Positions 28,656-37,427 are shown, counted from the stretch's first letter. The stretch is DNA of 64,000 nt from Desulfolutivibrio sulfoxidireducens (GCF_013376475.1 NZ_CP045508.1:1299501-1363500); one strand, 5' to 3'. Notes: generated by a model from the sequence alone, not told the origin. Translations and numbers: made by a program.

Positions 28656-29036
28656 GTGAAAAGGCTCGCAGTGCGTTTTTACAAGACGGAAACCGGGAGG
28701 GAACCCGTCCGCGAGTGGCTGCAAGGCCTGGATCGGGAGGACAGAAGGGCTTTGGGCGGGGACGTGAAACTGGTGGAATTCGGCTGGCCGGTCGGCATGC
28801 CGGTATGCGAGGCCATGGGGGACGGGCTTTTTCAGATTCGGACGAACCTTTCGAGCGGGCGGATCGCGCGGATTTTCTTTTGTGCCGAAGAGGGTGGCAT
28901 GTATCTGCTACATGGCTTCATCAAGAAAACACGAAAAACACCGTCCGAAGACCTTGATATCGCCAGGACACGGAGAAAGAATGTTTTGAAATGGTTGGAA
29001 GCAGTCAAGAAAAAGCATAATAATAAGAATTCATAA
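28656..29036 (+). CDS. higB: HigB-type RelE-superfamily toxin
   Basis: About 126 residues: VRFYKTETGREPVREWLQGL at the start, then GLFQIRTNLSSGRIARIFF and LHGFIKKTRKTPSEDLDIA, the phage Gp49-like/HigB fold of ribosome-dependent mRNA interferases. GTG at 28656 (or TTG one codon earlier) follows a GGGGGA site. The toxin gene precedes the antitoxin gene, the order characteristic of higBA. Together they are the only genes between the double-cubane 3'-end repeats. Confidence 0.85.
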   Translation: MKRLAVRFYKTETGREPVREWLQGLDREDRRALGGDVKLVEFGWPVGMPVCEAMGDGLFQIRTNLSSGRIARIFFCAEEGGMYLLHGFIKKTRKTPSEDLDIARTRRKNVLKWLEAVKKKHNNKNS

Positions 29037-29085
29037 TATATCGTTTAGCATTAATTCAACTTTGTATTTGTTACGGAGAAGGATA

Positions 29086-29415
29086 ATGAGTCACGAATGC
29101 CATGATTGCATCGGATCGACTTTCGATGATTTTCTAAAGGATGATGGTACCTATGAGGATTGCCAGGCTGCGGCGATCAAGAAGGTCATTGCCTGGCGGC
29201 TTCGCTGTTTCATGGAATCCGAGAAGGTGACGAAGGTTGAGATTGCGCGGAGGATGGGGACCAGTCGATCTTTTGTGGACAAGATTCTTGACGCCAAGAA
29301 TACATCCATCACGTTGGCCACGATTTTGAAGGTCGCACGGATAATCGGAAAGCCAGTCAAGATTGATTTTGGGGATACTGAAGAGAATTTTGGAAGTCCC
29401 GCGTGTCAGGCATAA
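29086..29415 (+). CDS. higA: HigA-type helix-turn-helix antitoxin
   Basis: 109 residues. An XRE-type helix-turn-helix (VTKVEIARRMGTSRSFVDKI) occupies about 55-75, followed by a short IGKPVKIDFGD tail. The N-terminal ~30 residues contain CHDC. It should neutralise the upstream toxin and repress their shared promoter. ATG at 29086 has GGAGAAGGA upstream; the 49-bp gap from higB is slightly wider than usual. Confidence 0.85.
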   Translation: MSHECHDCIGSTFDDFLKDDGTYEDCQAAAIKKVIAWRLRCFMESEKVTKVEIARRMGTSRSFVDKILDAKNTSITLATILKVARIIGKPVKIDFGDTEENFGSPACQA

Positions 29416-29486
29416 GCGTGTCTTTTTGACCTTTTGAGCATCGCCGCCCATCAGTTCAAAACGGAGCCCGCACAGACCGTCCTCAT

Positions 29487-29530
29487 CCGGTCGCGGATCG
29501 GGACTGCGCAGCAGTGCGATCCGCGACCGG
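29487..29530. repeat. Imperfect palindrome at the inner edge of the cargo 3 repeat
   Basis: CCGGTCGCGGATC (29487-29499) and GATCCGCGACCGG (29518-29530) are perfect complements, 13 bp each, around an 18-base loop that contains CTGCGCAG. The right arm is the first part of the duplicated repeat (also at 28368-28380); the left arm occurs only on the cargo side. Confidence 0.75.
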
Positions 29531-29589
29531 GGAGGGGAGGTCCGGAGGGACACTGTCCCTCCGGGGGGGGTCCGGGGCGGCAGCCCCGG

Positions 29590-29661
29590 GGAATCCTGGG
29601 GCGGCAGCCCCGGGGCGTCCTGGGGCGGCAGCCCCGGGGAATCCTGGGGCGGCAGCCCCGG
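29590..29661. repeat. Three tandem 24-bp hairpin units downstream of the double-cubane gene
   Basis: Units 29590-29613, 29614-29637 and 29638-29661. Each can fold CCGGGGC-ggca-GCCCCGG, with a related partial unit just before. The truncated copy at 28400-28465 has only one such unit after the partial one. They probably act as a multi-hairpin terminator. Confidence 0.85.
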
Positions 29662-29667
29662 TTGGTA

Positions 29668-30942
29668 TTATTCCAACGTCTCCACGAAGGCCTCGACCCG
29701 GGTCTTGAGTTGGCCGATATCCTCCATGCTGTAGCCGGTCTCCAGGGCCAGGGACGGGATGCCCTTGTCTTTGAGGATCGGCTCCATGCGCATGGCCTCA
29801 TTGGCGTAGGGCTGGCAAAAAAGCAGCGTATACTGAATCACGCCGTCGGCGTTGAGGCGGTTGGCCAGTTCCAGGATGTTGCCCGGGCGCTCGGCGTTGG
29901 GCGTGAAGCAGGCACAGTCGATCTTCATGTACCGGTCGGCGATGACGTCGAGGATGTCGTCCACAGTGCCCGTGGCGTCCGGGACCAAGTCGCGGGTGTT
30001 GCGTTCGCCGATGCACGATTCCTCGCCCACGATGACCGCGCCGGAACTCTCCACCACAAAGGGCAGCTTCCAGTTGGGCACGGCCATGGGACAGCCAGAG
30101 AGCAGCACGCGCTTGGTGCCCTTGAGGGCCACGCCCTCACCGGCGGCCACCCGGGCCTCAAGCTCGTCGCACAGGGCGTTGATCTGGGTGGTGAAGCGGA
30201 TGGGGTCGTCGTAGAAGCTGATCTGGTTGATGAGCAGGGAATCGCGGCCGGAGATGGGGGCCGGATCGGCGGCCCGGAGCGCCGACAGCCGTTGCAGGGC
30301 CTTTCGTTTGCCATTGACGATGTCGATGCCCCGCGCCAGGTCCTCGGCGGTGATGGCCTTTCCGGTCAACTCCTCCAGGCGGGCCTTGAACCGCCGCACT
30401 TCCGAGCGCCACAGGGCCTTGGCCGCCTCGGACTTGGTCTGGGGAATCTCCATGACGTACATGGGGGCGTAGGTGGCAAAGGCCTCGTAGGCCTTTTTCT
30501 TGCCGTCGCAGGTGGTCTCCCCGACGACAAGGTCGCTGGATTCCAAATAGGGACACAGGCGGGACAGCTTGAACCCGACGAAGGATTTGATGAGGTCGCA
30601 GGTGTTTCTCGGCACGAGGCGTTCGGCGGACTCCATGCCCACCTCGGCCCCGGCGCACAGGCCGATCTGCACGCAGTTCGCGGCCAGCACCAGCTCCTCG
30701 GGCACGTAGACGCAAAACGTGCCGATGATTTTTTTGCCTTCGGCCTTGGCGTCCTGCAGTTCCTTGATGCGCAGGCCATGCACCTCGCTTAAGACGAAGT
30801 CCATGTACTCCATGCCCTTGAGCCGGTTTTCCTGGCTTAGGTAGATGTCTCCGTAGAATTTTCCGAGCACTTGCAAAAGCCCTTCGTGGGCCGTCAGGTC
30901 GAGATTGAGTTTCTCCCACATTTCGTCGTGTACGCCGGCCAT
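29668..30942 (-). CDS. Double-cubane-cluster type protein (2-hydroxyacyl-CoA dehydratase D-component family)
   Basis: 424 residues of the HgdB/BcrC-like family (pfam HGD-D), soluble. Cys-containing segments characteristic of the Fe-S binding lobes are present: NCVQIGLCAGAE near 100, PRNTCDLIKSF, GETTCDGKKKAYE, LSGCPMAVPNWK and GEESCIGERN. The stand-alone family reduces small substrates at low potential with an ATP-driven activator; no activator gene is in the window. It is divergent from selD, so selenium or sulfur chemistry is a possible theme, but that is only context. The 3' end and terminator are duplicated at 28364-28567. Confidence 0.83.
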   Translation of the reverse strand: MAGVHDEMWEKLNLDLTAHEGLLQVLGKFYGDIYLSQENRLKGMEYMDFVLSEVHGLRIKELQDAKAEGKKIIGTFCVYVPEELVLAANCVQIGLCAGAEVGMESAERLVPRNTCDLIKSFVGFKLSRLCPYLESSDLVVGETTCDGKKKAYEAFATYAPMYVMEIPQTKSEAAKALWRSEVRRFKARLEELTGKAITAEDLARGIDIVNGKRKALQRLSALRAADPAPISGRDSLLINQISFYDDPIRFTTQINALCDELEARVAAGEGVALKGTKRVLLSGCPMAVPNWKLPFVVESSGAVIVGEESCIGERNTRDLVPDATGTVDDILDVIADRYMKIDCACFTPNAERPGNILELANRLNADGVIQYTLLFCQPYANEAMRMEPILKDKGIPSLALETGYSMEDIGQLKTRVEAFVETLE

Positions 30943-31174
30943 GAGATTCCTCCTTGTTGGGGCCTTCCATTCTCGATTGTCATAGGGGCAAAAGGCCCAG
31001 GGTACAAATCGATATTTACGATGGCAAAGACCAAAATTGATTTACAGCGTCGATACAAGAGAGGAGGGAGGCGCGATAATGCGGGTTGTCCTGGCGTACC
31101 GAAAAGAGGTAGAAGGGGAAAACAGCCGAGGGGCCGGGCCTGGACTCTTTCCAGGGCCGGGAAAGGAAGACGCG

Positions 31175-32215
31175 ATGGAACTGGTCAAGACGGTCAAATC
31201 CGCGGGTTGAGCGGCCAAGATCTCTCCGGGGGACCTGGAGGAGGTATTGGCTGGGCTTGTGGCCGCTGATCCGGACAAGCGGCTTTTGACGGGCGCTCAC
31301 GACAGCGAGGACGCGGCGATCCTGCGGTTTCCGCCGGGCAAGGCCCTGGTGCAGACCGTGGACTTTTTCACGCCCATCGTGAACGACCCGTTCAAGTTCG
31401 GGCGCATCGCCGCGGTCAATTCCCTGTCCGACGTCTACGCCATGGGCGGCGAGCCCTACGCGGCCATGAACATCGTGTGCTTTCCCATAAAGCGCATGGA
31501 CAAGGGCATATTGCGCGAGATTTTGCGCGGCGGGCTTGAGGCCATGGCCGAGGCCGGGGCGGTCATGGCCGGGGGCCACAGCGTGGAGGACGAGGAGATC
31601 AAGTACGGCCTGGCTGTGTCGGGGGTGGTCGATCCGGAGAATTTCGCCTCCAACCAGGGCATGCGCCCGGGCGACGCGCTGATCCTGACCAAGCCGCTGG
31701 GGACCGGGGTTTTGGCCACGGCGCTCAAGGGCGACATGGGCGACGCGGCCATGCTCGAGGAGATTCTTTTTCGCTGGGCCGGCCGGCTGAACAAGGTCGG
31801 CGGGGCCGTGGTCCGCGGCCTGAAATTGCGGGCGGCCACGGACGTGACCGGGTTCGGCCTGGGCGGGCACCTTCTGGAACTGGCCGGGGCCTCGAAGGCG
31901 GCCGTGGAACTCGATCTGGGACGGGTCCCTTTTCTGCCCGAGGCTGTGGAGTTCGCGTCCATGGGCATGATCCCGGCCGGAAGCTTCGCCAACCGCAATT
32001 TTTGTAAAAAACACGTGGCGGCGGCCCCGGGCGTCGATCCCATCCTGCTGGATCTGGTCTTCGACGCCCAGACCTCGGGCGGCATGGTCCTGGCCGTGCC
32101 CGGGGAAAAGGTGGATCAGGCCCGATCCATGCTTTTGGCCGGCGGGGACATGGCCGAGATCATCGGCCGGGCCGTGCCCGAAGAACCCGGGTTGGCCCGG
32201 CTGCGGATAGGGTAG
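31175..32215 (+). CDS. selD: Selenophosphate synthetase, itself a selenoprotein (in-frame UGA)
   Basis: Makes selenophosphate from selenide and ATP for tRNA-Sec and selenoprotein synthesis. From ATG 31175 (AAGGAAG site) the frame reads MELVKTVKSAG, then TGA at 31208-31210, then AAKISPGDLEEVLAGLV. The UGA is exactly at the catalytic Cys/Sec position of SelD (xxGUAAK), and the rest is a full SelD to 346 residues with FFTPIVNDPF and DVTGFGLGGH. Without readthrough, annotation would begin at an internal codon (~31247) and lose the active site. An in-frame ATG at 31079 with a stronger GGAGGGAG site could add 32 residues. Confidence 0.93.
31208..31251 (+). promoter_or_regulatory. Bacterial SECIS-like hairpin following the selD UGA
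   Basis: GCCAA (31214-31218) pairs with TTGGC (31247-31251) and TCTCC (31223-31227) with GGAGGA (31237-31242), leaving a G-rich apical loop GGGGGACCT. The stem starts just after the UGA, as SelB-dependent bacterial SECIS elements do. Confidence 0.65.
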
Positions 32216-32223
32216 GCGGCATC

Positions 32224-33561
32224 ATGGAACACGGTCGTGTCCCGCGGCGTTGCGTGCTGGTGGTCCTGGACGGGCTGGGGGATCGGGCCTATGCCCGTTT
32301 CGGCCACAAGACCCCCCTGGCCGCCGCGAAAACGCCCCACCTGGATCGGCTGGCGGCCCTGGGCTGCAACGGCCTGTACCACGCCGGCATCCTGGGACAG
32401 CCCCTGCCCAGCGAAAACGCCCATTTCGCCATGTTCGGCTACGAGCCGTGCGAGTTTCCCGGCCGGGGCCCCCTGGAGGCCCTGGGCGCGGGCATCCCCG
32501 TGGCCCCGGACGAGGTGGCCGCGTTGGCCCACCTGTGCTCCGTGCGGGAGCGCGACGGGTGCCTGTACATGTTTTGCGACAAGCCCGCGCGGGTGTCCGA
32601 TGACGAGGGCCGGGCGCTTTTCGCCGCGGTGGCGGAATTTGAGAGTCGCGGCGTGCGCTTTCGGCTGGTCAGGTACAAGGGATGTTTCGGCATCCTGGCC
32701 CTGGCCGGGTTGCCGGAACTCGTCGGAACCCTCTTCACCGACACCAACCCCATGGTCGACGATCTGCCCATCCCCGAGGTCCTGCCCCTGCGCGGCGCGG
32801 ATGCGGCCAGCGTCAATACCGCCGCCGCCGTCAAGGACTATCTGCTGCACGCCCATGCCGTCCTAAGCGGCCATCCGGTCAACCGCGAGCGCGAAAGGCG
32901 AGGTCTTGACCCCGTCAACGCCCTGGTCACCCAGCGTCCCGGGCGGCTTGCGCCGATTGAGTCCTTTACCGAGCGCCACGGCCTGCGCGGCCTGACCATC
33001 GCCTCCGGGATCATCTGCCCGGGACTGGGCCGCTACCTGGGCATGGACGTGCATCTGTGCCGGGATACGGACGACCCCGGCGCGGACCTGGCCGCACGGC
33101 TGGCCGTCGCCCGGACGGCCCTCGCGGATCACGACTTCATCCATGTGCACACCAAGGCCCCGGACGAGGCCGCGCATACCAAGTCCCCGGAGAAGAAACT
33201 GGCCGTCATCGAGGCCCTGGACCGGGGCATCGGGCAGGCCATCGGCCCCATCCTGGACGACGAAAACGTCATCCTGGCCGTCACCGCCGACCATTCCACC
33301 CCGTCGGCCGGACCGCTCATCCACAGTGGCGAGCCCGTGCCCCTGGCCGTGTGCGGCCAGGGCGCGCGCCGGGACGCCGTGGCGAGCTTCGACGAGATCA
33401 GCGCGGCCGGCGGGGCGCTTGGGCATCCGCGCGGCACCGAGCTTTTGCGCGTGCTTTTAAACGCCATGGACCGGGCCAGGCTCGAGGGCATTCGGGAAAC
33501 TCCCGTGGTGCGCGAGTTCTGGCCGTCGCCCTGCCGGCCCTTCCGGCTGCGCGGGTCCTGA
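32224..33561 (+). CDS. apgM: Cofactor-independent phosphoglycerate mutase, archaeal type (ApgM)
   Basis: 445 residues, alkaline phosphatase superfamily. Metal site residues start at VLVVLDGLGDR; the phosphoryl-acceptor region is LPSENAHFAMFGYEP; the C-terminal metal motifs are DFIHVHTKAPDEAAH and TADHSTPS. It interconverts 2- and 3-phosphoglycerate in glycolysis or gluconeogenesis. It begins eight bases after selD, so they are probably co-transcribed. The same superfamily includes phosphonopyruvate-type enzymes, but the motif order favours ApgM. Confidence 0.88.
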   Translation: MEHGRVPRRCVLVVLDGLGDRAYARFGHKTPLAAAKTPHLDRLAALGCNGLYHAGILGQPLPSENAHFAMFGYEPCEFPGRGPLEALGAGIPVAPDEVAALAHLCSVRERDGCLYMFCDKPARVSDDEGRALFAAVAEFESRGVRFRLVRYKGCFGILALAGLPELVGTLFTDTNPMVDDLPIPEVLPLRGADAASVNTAAAVKDYLLHAHAVLSGHPVNRERERRGLDPVNALVTQRPGRLAPIESFTERHGLRGLTIASGIICPGLGRYLGMDVHLCRDTDDPGADLAARLAVARTALADHDFIHVHTKAPDEAAHTKSPEKKLAVIEALDRGIGQAIGPILDDENVILAVTADHSTPSAGPLIHSGEPVPLAVCGQGARRDAVASFDEISAAGGALGHPRGTELLRVLLNAMDRARLEGIRETPVVREFWPSPCRPFRLRGS

Positions 33562-33590
33562 ATCGAGCCGCAACCCATCGGGAGACGAGC

Positions 33591-34244
33591 ATGCACGAAC
33601 TCGGCGTCATCCACGGCCGGTTCCAGGTCCCCCACAACGACCACTTGGCCTATCTTTTGGACGGGGCCGCGCGGTGCGCGCATCTGGTGGTGGGCATCAC
33701 CAACCCCGATCCCGTGCTCACCGCGCCCGACCCGGCCGACCCCTCCCGGTCCCGGCCGGAAAACAACCCCCTGACCTATTATGAACGTCTTCTCCTCGTC
33801 CGGGCCATGCTGCGCCAGGCCGGACGCCATCCGGATTCGTTCACCATCGTGCCCCTGCCCATCAACCGCCCCGAACTCTACCGGTACTACGTTCCCCTTT
33901 CCGCCGTGTTCTTCCTGTCCGTCTATGACGAGTGGGGCCGCCGCAAACGCGAGCTGTTCACCTCCCTGGGCCTGACCGTGGAGGTCCTTCGGGAGGTGCG
34001 CCCGGAGCAAAAGGGCTTAAGCGCCACGGACGTGCGCTCCCGGATGATCCGAAACGAACCGTGGGAACATCTGGTGCCCCCGGCCGCCGTGGCGCTTCTC
34101 GAAAAATGGGATGTCCCGGGGAGACTGCGCGCGGTGGATGCCACGGGCCAGAGGCCTTCGCGTGAAGAGGCGGCGGCGGAGGCCTTTGCCGCCAAAGGGC
34201 GCGGTCCCGGCCTGCGCCCGGAAAACAACAGCGGTGTTGAGTGA
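33591..34244 (+). CDS. NMN/nicotinate-nucleotide adenylyltransferase-like nucleotidyltransferase
   Basis: 217 residues. The N-terminal GVIHGRFQVPHNDHLAYL carries the HxxH-type (T/H)xxH motif of the nucleotidyltransferase superfamily, most like NadM (GRFQ-P-H-x-GH), although the usual second His is within HNDH. A C-terminal SATDVRSRMI resembles the ISSTxIR motif. It probably transfers AMP to a mononucleotide in NAD synthesis. ATG 33591 has GGGAGACG six bases upstream and lies 30 bp after apgM. The C-terminal ~30 residues are low-complexity. Confidence 0.75.
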   Translation: MHELGVIHGRFQVPHNDHLAYLLDGAARCAHLVVGITNPDPVLTAPDPADPSRSRPENNPLTYYERLLLVRAMLRQAGRHPDSFTIVPLPINRPELYRYYVPLSAVFFLSVYDEWGRRKRELFTSLGLTVEVLREVRPEQKGLSATDVRSRMIRNEPWEHLVPPAAVALLEKWDVPGRLRAVDATGQRPSREEAAAEAFAAKGRGPGLRPENNSGVE

Positions 34245-34679
34245 ACTGGTGCGGCGTTCCGTAAATAAAAATGCATTTTTCTGGGAGGAAAGCCGTTATT
34301 TTCCGTGGCGTGACAACAATCTTTACCAAGAAATAATGCACAGCTTATTGCGGAATATGACACTAGAACCTCTTGCAATGCGATGTCGATAAACAATACA
34401 TCTTATGTTGTTGGCTGGGTCCGTGTGCTGCGACCGAGTTTTTCGTCGATATGGTGGATGTGCGGCCAGTCTTGTTTCCGGACGCGTCAGCCGTCGGTGC
34501 GGCGTGATGAATGGTGAGGCCTTGGCTTGAAAAACGGTGTCATCGATGCGGCATGTCGCTTCGAGGTCCACGTGACTGGAGGCGGGGATGCCGCTTTTTG
34601 AAAATGTCTCGAATGTATCTTTCGCACGAGAAGCGTACAACGCGCTCGTCACGATTGTGCATGGGAAGTGGAGCATTTC
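34245..34679. other. Intergenic region with promoter of the activator gene, no gene seen
   Basis: About 435 bp, AT-richer in its first 150 bp. No sigma-54 consensus and no strong sigma-70 pair were found; short frames present lack ribosome sites. Confidence 0.5.
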
Positions 34680-36068
34680 ATGGAAAAGACTGAACGCTTT
34701 GGCCTGGATTTTTCCACATTCGTGCGGCTTATCGACAACCTCCATGACGAAATCATCATCTACGACAACAACTATCGTATGTTGTACGTCAACAAGGCCT
34801 GTGAACGACATTATGGCTTCACGCAGGAGGAGATGATCGGGCTGCCGTTCTGGGAGGTCGTCCGGAAACACCGCGCCTGGGACCGCTCCGTGCTGCCTGC
34901 GGTATATAAGTTCAAGCGCCCGGTCAAACAGGAGCAGAAAACATACCTTGGCCTTGATGTGTTGAGCATTGCAACGCCGATTCTTGACTGTAATGGAAAT
35001 GTTGAATACGTCTTGTTCAGCATCCGGGACAACTACCATGAAGGAAAAATTCCCTGCCGCGGCGAACTGACAACGGAGCAGGACGAGGTTGAGAATGCCC
35101 CGCCAAGCGACCTCATCTATCACAGCCGGCCCATGGAGATCGCTGTGGAGTCGGCGCGGAAGGTAGCCAGCATCAGTTCCACCTGCCTTCTGCTAGGCGA
35201 ATCCGGTTGCGGCAAGAGTCTGTTGGCGAAATTCATCCATGCCACCGGCAATCGGGCCACAAAACCCTTCGTGGTGGTCAACTGTGCCGCCATTCCCGAA
35301 CACCTCTTCGAATCCGAGCTGTTCGGGCATGTGCGCGGCGCCTTTTCCGGGGCGGTGCAGCGCCGGGGGGGACTCTTCGCCCAGGCCGAGGGGGGGACGC
35401 TGTTTCTGGATGAGATTTCCGAGTTGCCCCTGCCCATGCAACCCAAGATCCTGCATGCGGTCCAGGAACGCGAATACCGCCCCGTGGGCAGTTCCCAGAC
35501 AGTCACGGCGAATGTGCGCATCCTGGCCGCCTCCAACAAAAACCTGGAACACATGGTCCAAAGCGGGGCGTTTCGCCAGGACCTTTTCTTCCGGCTCAAC
35601 GTCTTCGACATCCTGATTCCGCCGCTACGGGAGCGGCGCAACGATATCGTGCCGCTGTTGCACCACTTCCTGAACCGTTTCGGCAAGCAGCACGGCAGGG
35701 GCAAGCGCCTGTCCAGCGACGCCCAGACCCTTTTGTGCCAGTATTCCTGGCCCGGAAACATCCGGGAACTGGCCCATCTGGTGGAGCGCCTCGTGGTCAC
35801 CGTGGAGCCCGAGGAGATCACTGTGGACCACCTTCCGGCTTCGATCTACGAGACCTCGGCCCAGGCCGTGTCCTCGACAATGGGCGAGGAAGGGCTGGAT
35901 GACGCCCTGAGCGCCATGGAACGCAAACTGATCCTGAATGCCCGCGCTCTCCACGGCAGCACGCGCAAGGTGGCCGCTGCCTTGCATATCAGCCAGACCC
36001 GCGCCTCCCGTCTCATTCACAAATACACCTCCAAGACGAAGCGGAAACAACTCATCGAGTCGGAATAG
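34680..36068 (+). CDS. PAS domain sigma-54-dependent transcriptional activator
   Basis: 462 residues. PAS domain about 10-125, AAA+ domain about 145-375 with Walker A LGESGCGKS and Walker B TLFLDEI, and a Fis-type helix-turn-helix at the end (STRKVAAALHISQTRASRLI). It has no receiver, so it is probably ligand- or redox-activated through PAS. The sigma-54 contact loop reads GAFSGA rather than GAFTGA. ATG 34680 has GGAG seven bases upstream. It precedes a sigma-54 promoter and a perfect palindrome and is the likely activator of the transporter/molybdenum-hydroxylase operon. Confidence 0.9.
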   Translation: MEKTERFGLDFSTFVRLIDNLHDEIIIYDNNYRMLYVNKACERHYGFTQEEMIGLPFWEVVRKHRAWDRSVLPAVYKFKRPVKQEQKTYLGLDVLSIATPILDCNGNVEYVLFSIRDNYHEGKIPCRGELTTEQDEVENAPPSDLIYHSRPMEIAVESARKVASISSTCLLLGESGCGKSLLAKFIHATGNRATKPFVVVNCAAIPEHLFESELFGHVRGAFSGAVQRRGGLFAQAEGGTLFLDEISELPLPMQPKILHAVQEREYRPVGSSQTVTANVRILAASNKNLEHMVQSGAFRQDLFFRLNVFDILIPPLRERRNDIVPLLHHFLNRFGKQHGRGKRLSSDAQTLLCQYSWPGNIRELAHLVERLVVTVEPEEITVDHLPASIYETSAQAVSSTMGEEGLDDALSAMERKLILNARALHGSTRKVAAALHISQTRASRLIHKYTSKTKRKQLIESE

Positions 36069-36129
36069 ACTCGCTCCGGCATGATTACGGAGATGAAAAC
36101 ATCCGGCATTCCGAGTCGAAAACGACTCG

Positions 36130-36152
36130 CCGCATGTCTCCGAGACATGCGG
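36130..36152. promoter_or_regulatory. Perfect 23-bp palindrome, probable activator binding site
   Basis: Arms CCGCATGTCTC and GAGACATGCGG with a single central C. It is centred ~112 bp upstream of the predicted sigma-54 start at ~36253, a typical enhancer distance, and just after the activator gene. A second hairpin CGAGTCG/CGACTCG (36112-36129) abuts it, so a terminator role for the pair is the alternative; there is no U-tract. Confidence 0.65.
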
Positions 36153-36225
36153 ACGGTCCAAGTCGAATTTTCATAACCCATCGCCATTACAAGAGAATCC
36201 ATCATTTTCAGTGTCCCTTTGGGCA

Positions 36226-36242
36226 TTGGCATGGCCATTGCT
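36226..36242 (+). promoter_or_regulatory. Sigma-54 promoter for EamA/molybdenum-hydroxylase operon
   Basis: TTGGCATGGCCATTGCT has GG at 36228-36229 and GC at 36240-36241 with correct spacing and only one departure from TGGCACG-N4-TTGC. Predicted start ~36253, leaving a ~207-nt leader containing an inverted repeat CAGGTGTT/AACACCTG near 36391-36414. Confidence 0.82.
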
Positions 36243-36459
36243 CATAAAGGAATACTCTGTCGCCATAGTGGCGATGCGGTATGCCTGAATATGGAGGATG
36301 GACTCTCTGCGGTACGGGTGCCTTACACGTTTCGTGCGTCGGACCCTCATGATGCGGATTATTCGACATAAATGTAAAAGACGCGCAAAATGCAGGTGTT
36401 GCAGATGTAACACCTGAAGGCTGACACTCAATCATTCTATTCAACCTTGGGGAGGGCGC

Positions 36460-37380
36460 ATGTTCAAGGATCCAATTCTCATGGGGAGCATTTATGCCTT
36501 TCTGACCACCATGCTCTGGTCCGGGAACTACGTTGTGGCGCGGCTGGCTGTGGGGAAAATTCCGCCCATAACCCTTGGCGCGCTTCGGTGGAGCGTTGCC
36601 TTGCTGCTTTTGTGCTGTTTCGCGTTGCCAAGGCTGAAGCGCGAATGGCCCATCGCCAAAAGATTCATGATCCCGATCCTGGTGGCCGGCCTCACTGCGG
36701 TCACCCTGTTCAACCCGCTGTGCTACCTTGCCGCGGCCAGCACGTCGGCGCTTAACCTGTCGCTTATTTCCGTCACCACACCCATTTTCATCGTCATGAT
36801 CTCGGCCATGCTCGGCGAAAGACAGACCGCGAATACCTGGATCGGAAGCATCATCGCCCTGATCGGATCCATCTACCTGGTGGCCGAGGGCCAGTTGGGC
36901 CGCCTCATCGGCATGCAGTTCGCGGTGGGCGACGTCCTCATGTTGGCCGCCGCCATCGGCTTCGCCGTCTACAGCATGGTGTTGCGCAAGATCCCCGACG
37001 GGCTGTCGCAAAGCAGTATCCTGACCCTGATGGTGTTTTTCGGGCTGATCATGCTCGTTCCCTTCCTGGGCTGGGAATGGTCCAAGCCCGAGGTCCACAT
37101 CGAGTTCAGCGGCCTGGTGATCTTCAGTGTCATCTACACCGGCGTGGGCAACTCGCTTATCGCCTGGTGGCTGTGGAATCTCTCCCTGGAAAAGGCAGGC
37201 CCCACCCGGGCGGGCATGATCTACTACAGCATGCCCCTGCTCAGTGGAATTTTTGGATATTTCTTCCTCGGCGAGGCCATCGGCCTGGTGCAACTCATAA
37301 GCGGCCTGATGATCGTGGGCGGCATCATCTGGTCCAGCCGCCCGGAGAAGAAGCCCCTCGCGGCCGCCGAGGCCAACTAG
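36460..37380 (+). CDS. EamA-family drug/metabolite transporter
   Basis: 306 residues with ten predicted membrane spans in two EamA repeats (first around TTMLWSGNYVVARLAVG, second around VIYTGVGNSLIAWWLWNLSL). These export amino acids, nucleosides or metabolites. It has a GGGGAGG ribosome site and is the first gene after the sigma-54 promoter, 47 bp before the Fe-S subunit of the hydroxylase. It may export the hydroxylated product or handle the substrate. Confidence 0.88.
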   Translation: MFKDPILMGSIYAFLTTMLWSGNYVVARLAVGKIPPITLGALRWSVALLLLCCFALPRLKREWPIAKRFMIPILVAGLTAVTLFNPLCYLAAASTSALNLSLISVTTPIFIVMISAMLGERQTANTWIGSIIALIGSIYLVAEGQLGRLIGMQFAVGDVLMLAAAIGFAVYSMVLRKIPDGLSQSSILTLMVFFGLIMLVPFLGWEWSKPEVHIEFSGLVIFSVIYTGVGNSLIAWWLWNLSLEKAGPTRAGMIYYSMPLLSGIFGYFFLGEAIGLVQLISGLMIVGGIIWSSRPEKKPLAAAEAN

Positions 37381-37427
37381 CCCGGCCCGCCGAGGCACTG
37401 TCCAACGCCAACACAAGGAATCCGACC

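Noticed and set aside
29590-29661. CRISPR array
   Set aside because: Units are contiguous hairpin repeats without spacers and lie in a terminator.
31247-32215. Start of selD at the first internal codon after the UGA
   Set aside because: It would remove the catalytic residue and N-terminal strand; the UGA frame upstream is clearly SelD.
34245-34679. Sigma-54 promoter for the PAS activator gene
   Set aside because: A TTGGCTGGG segment lacks GC at the required spacing.
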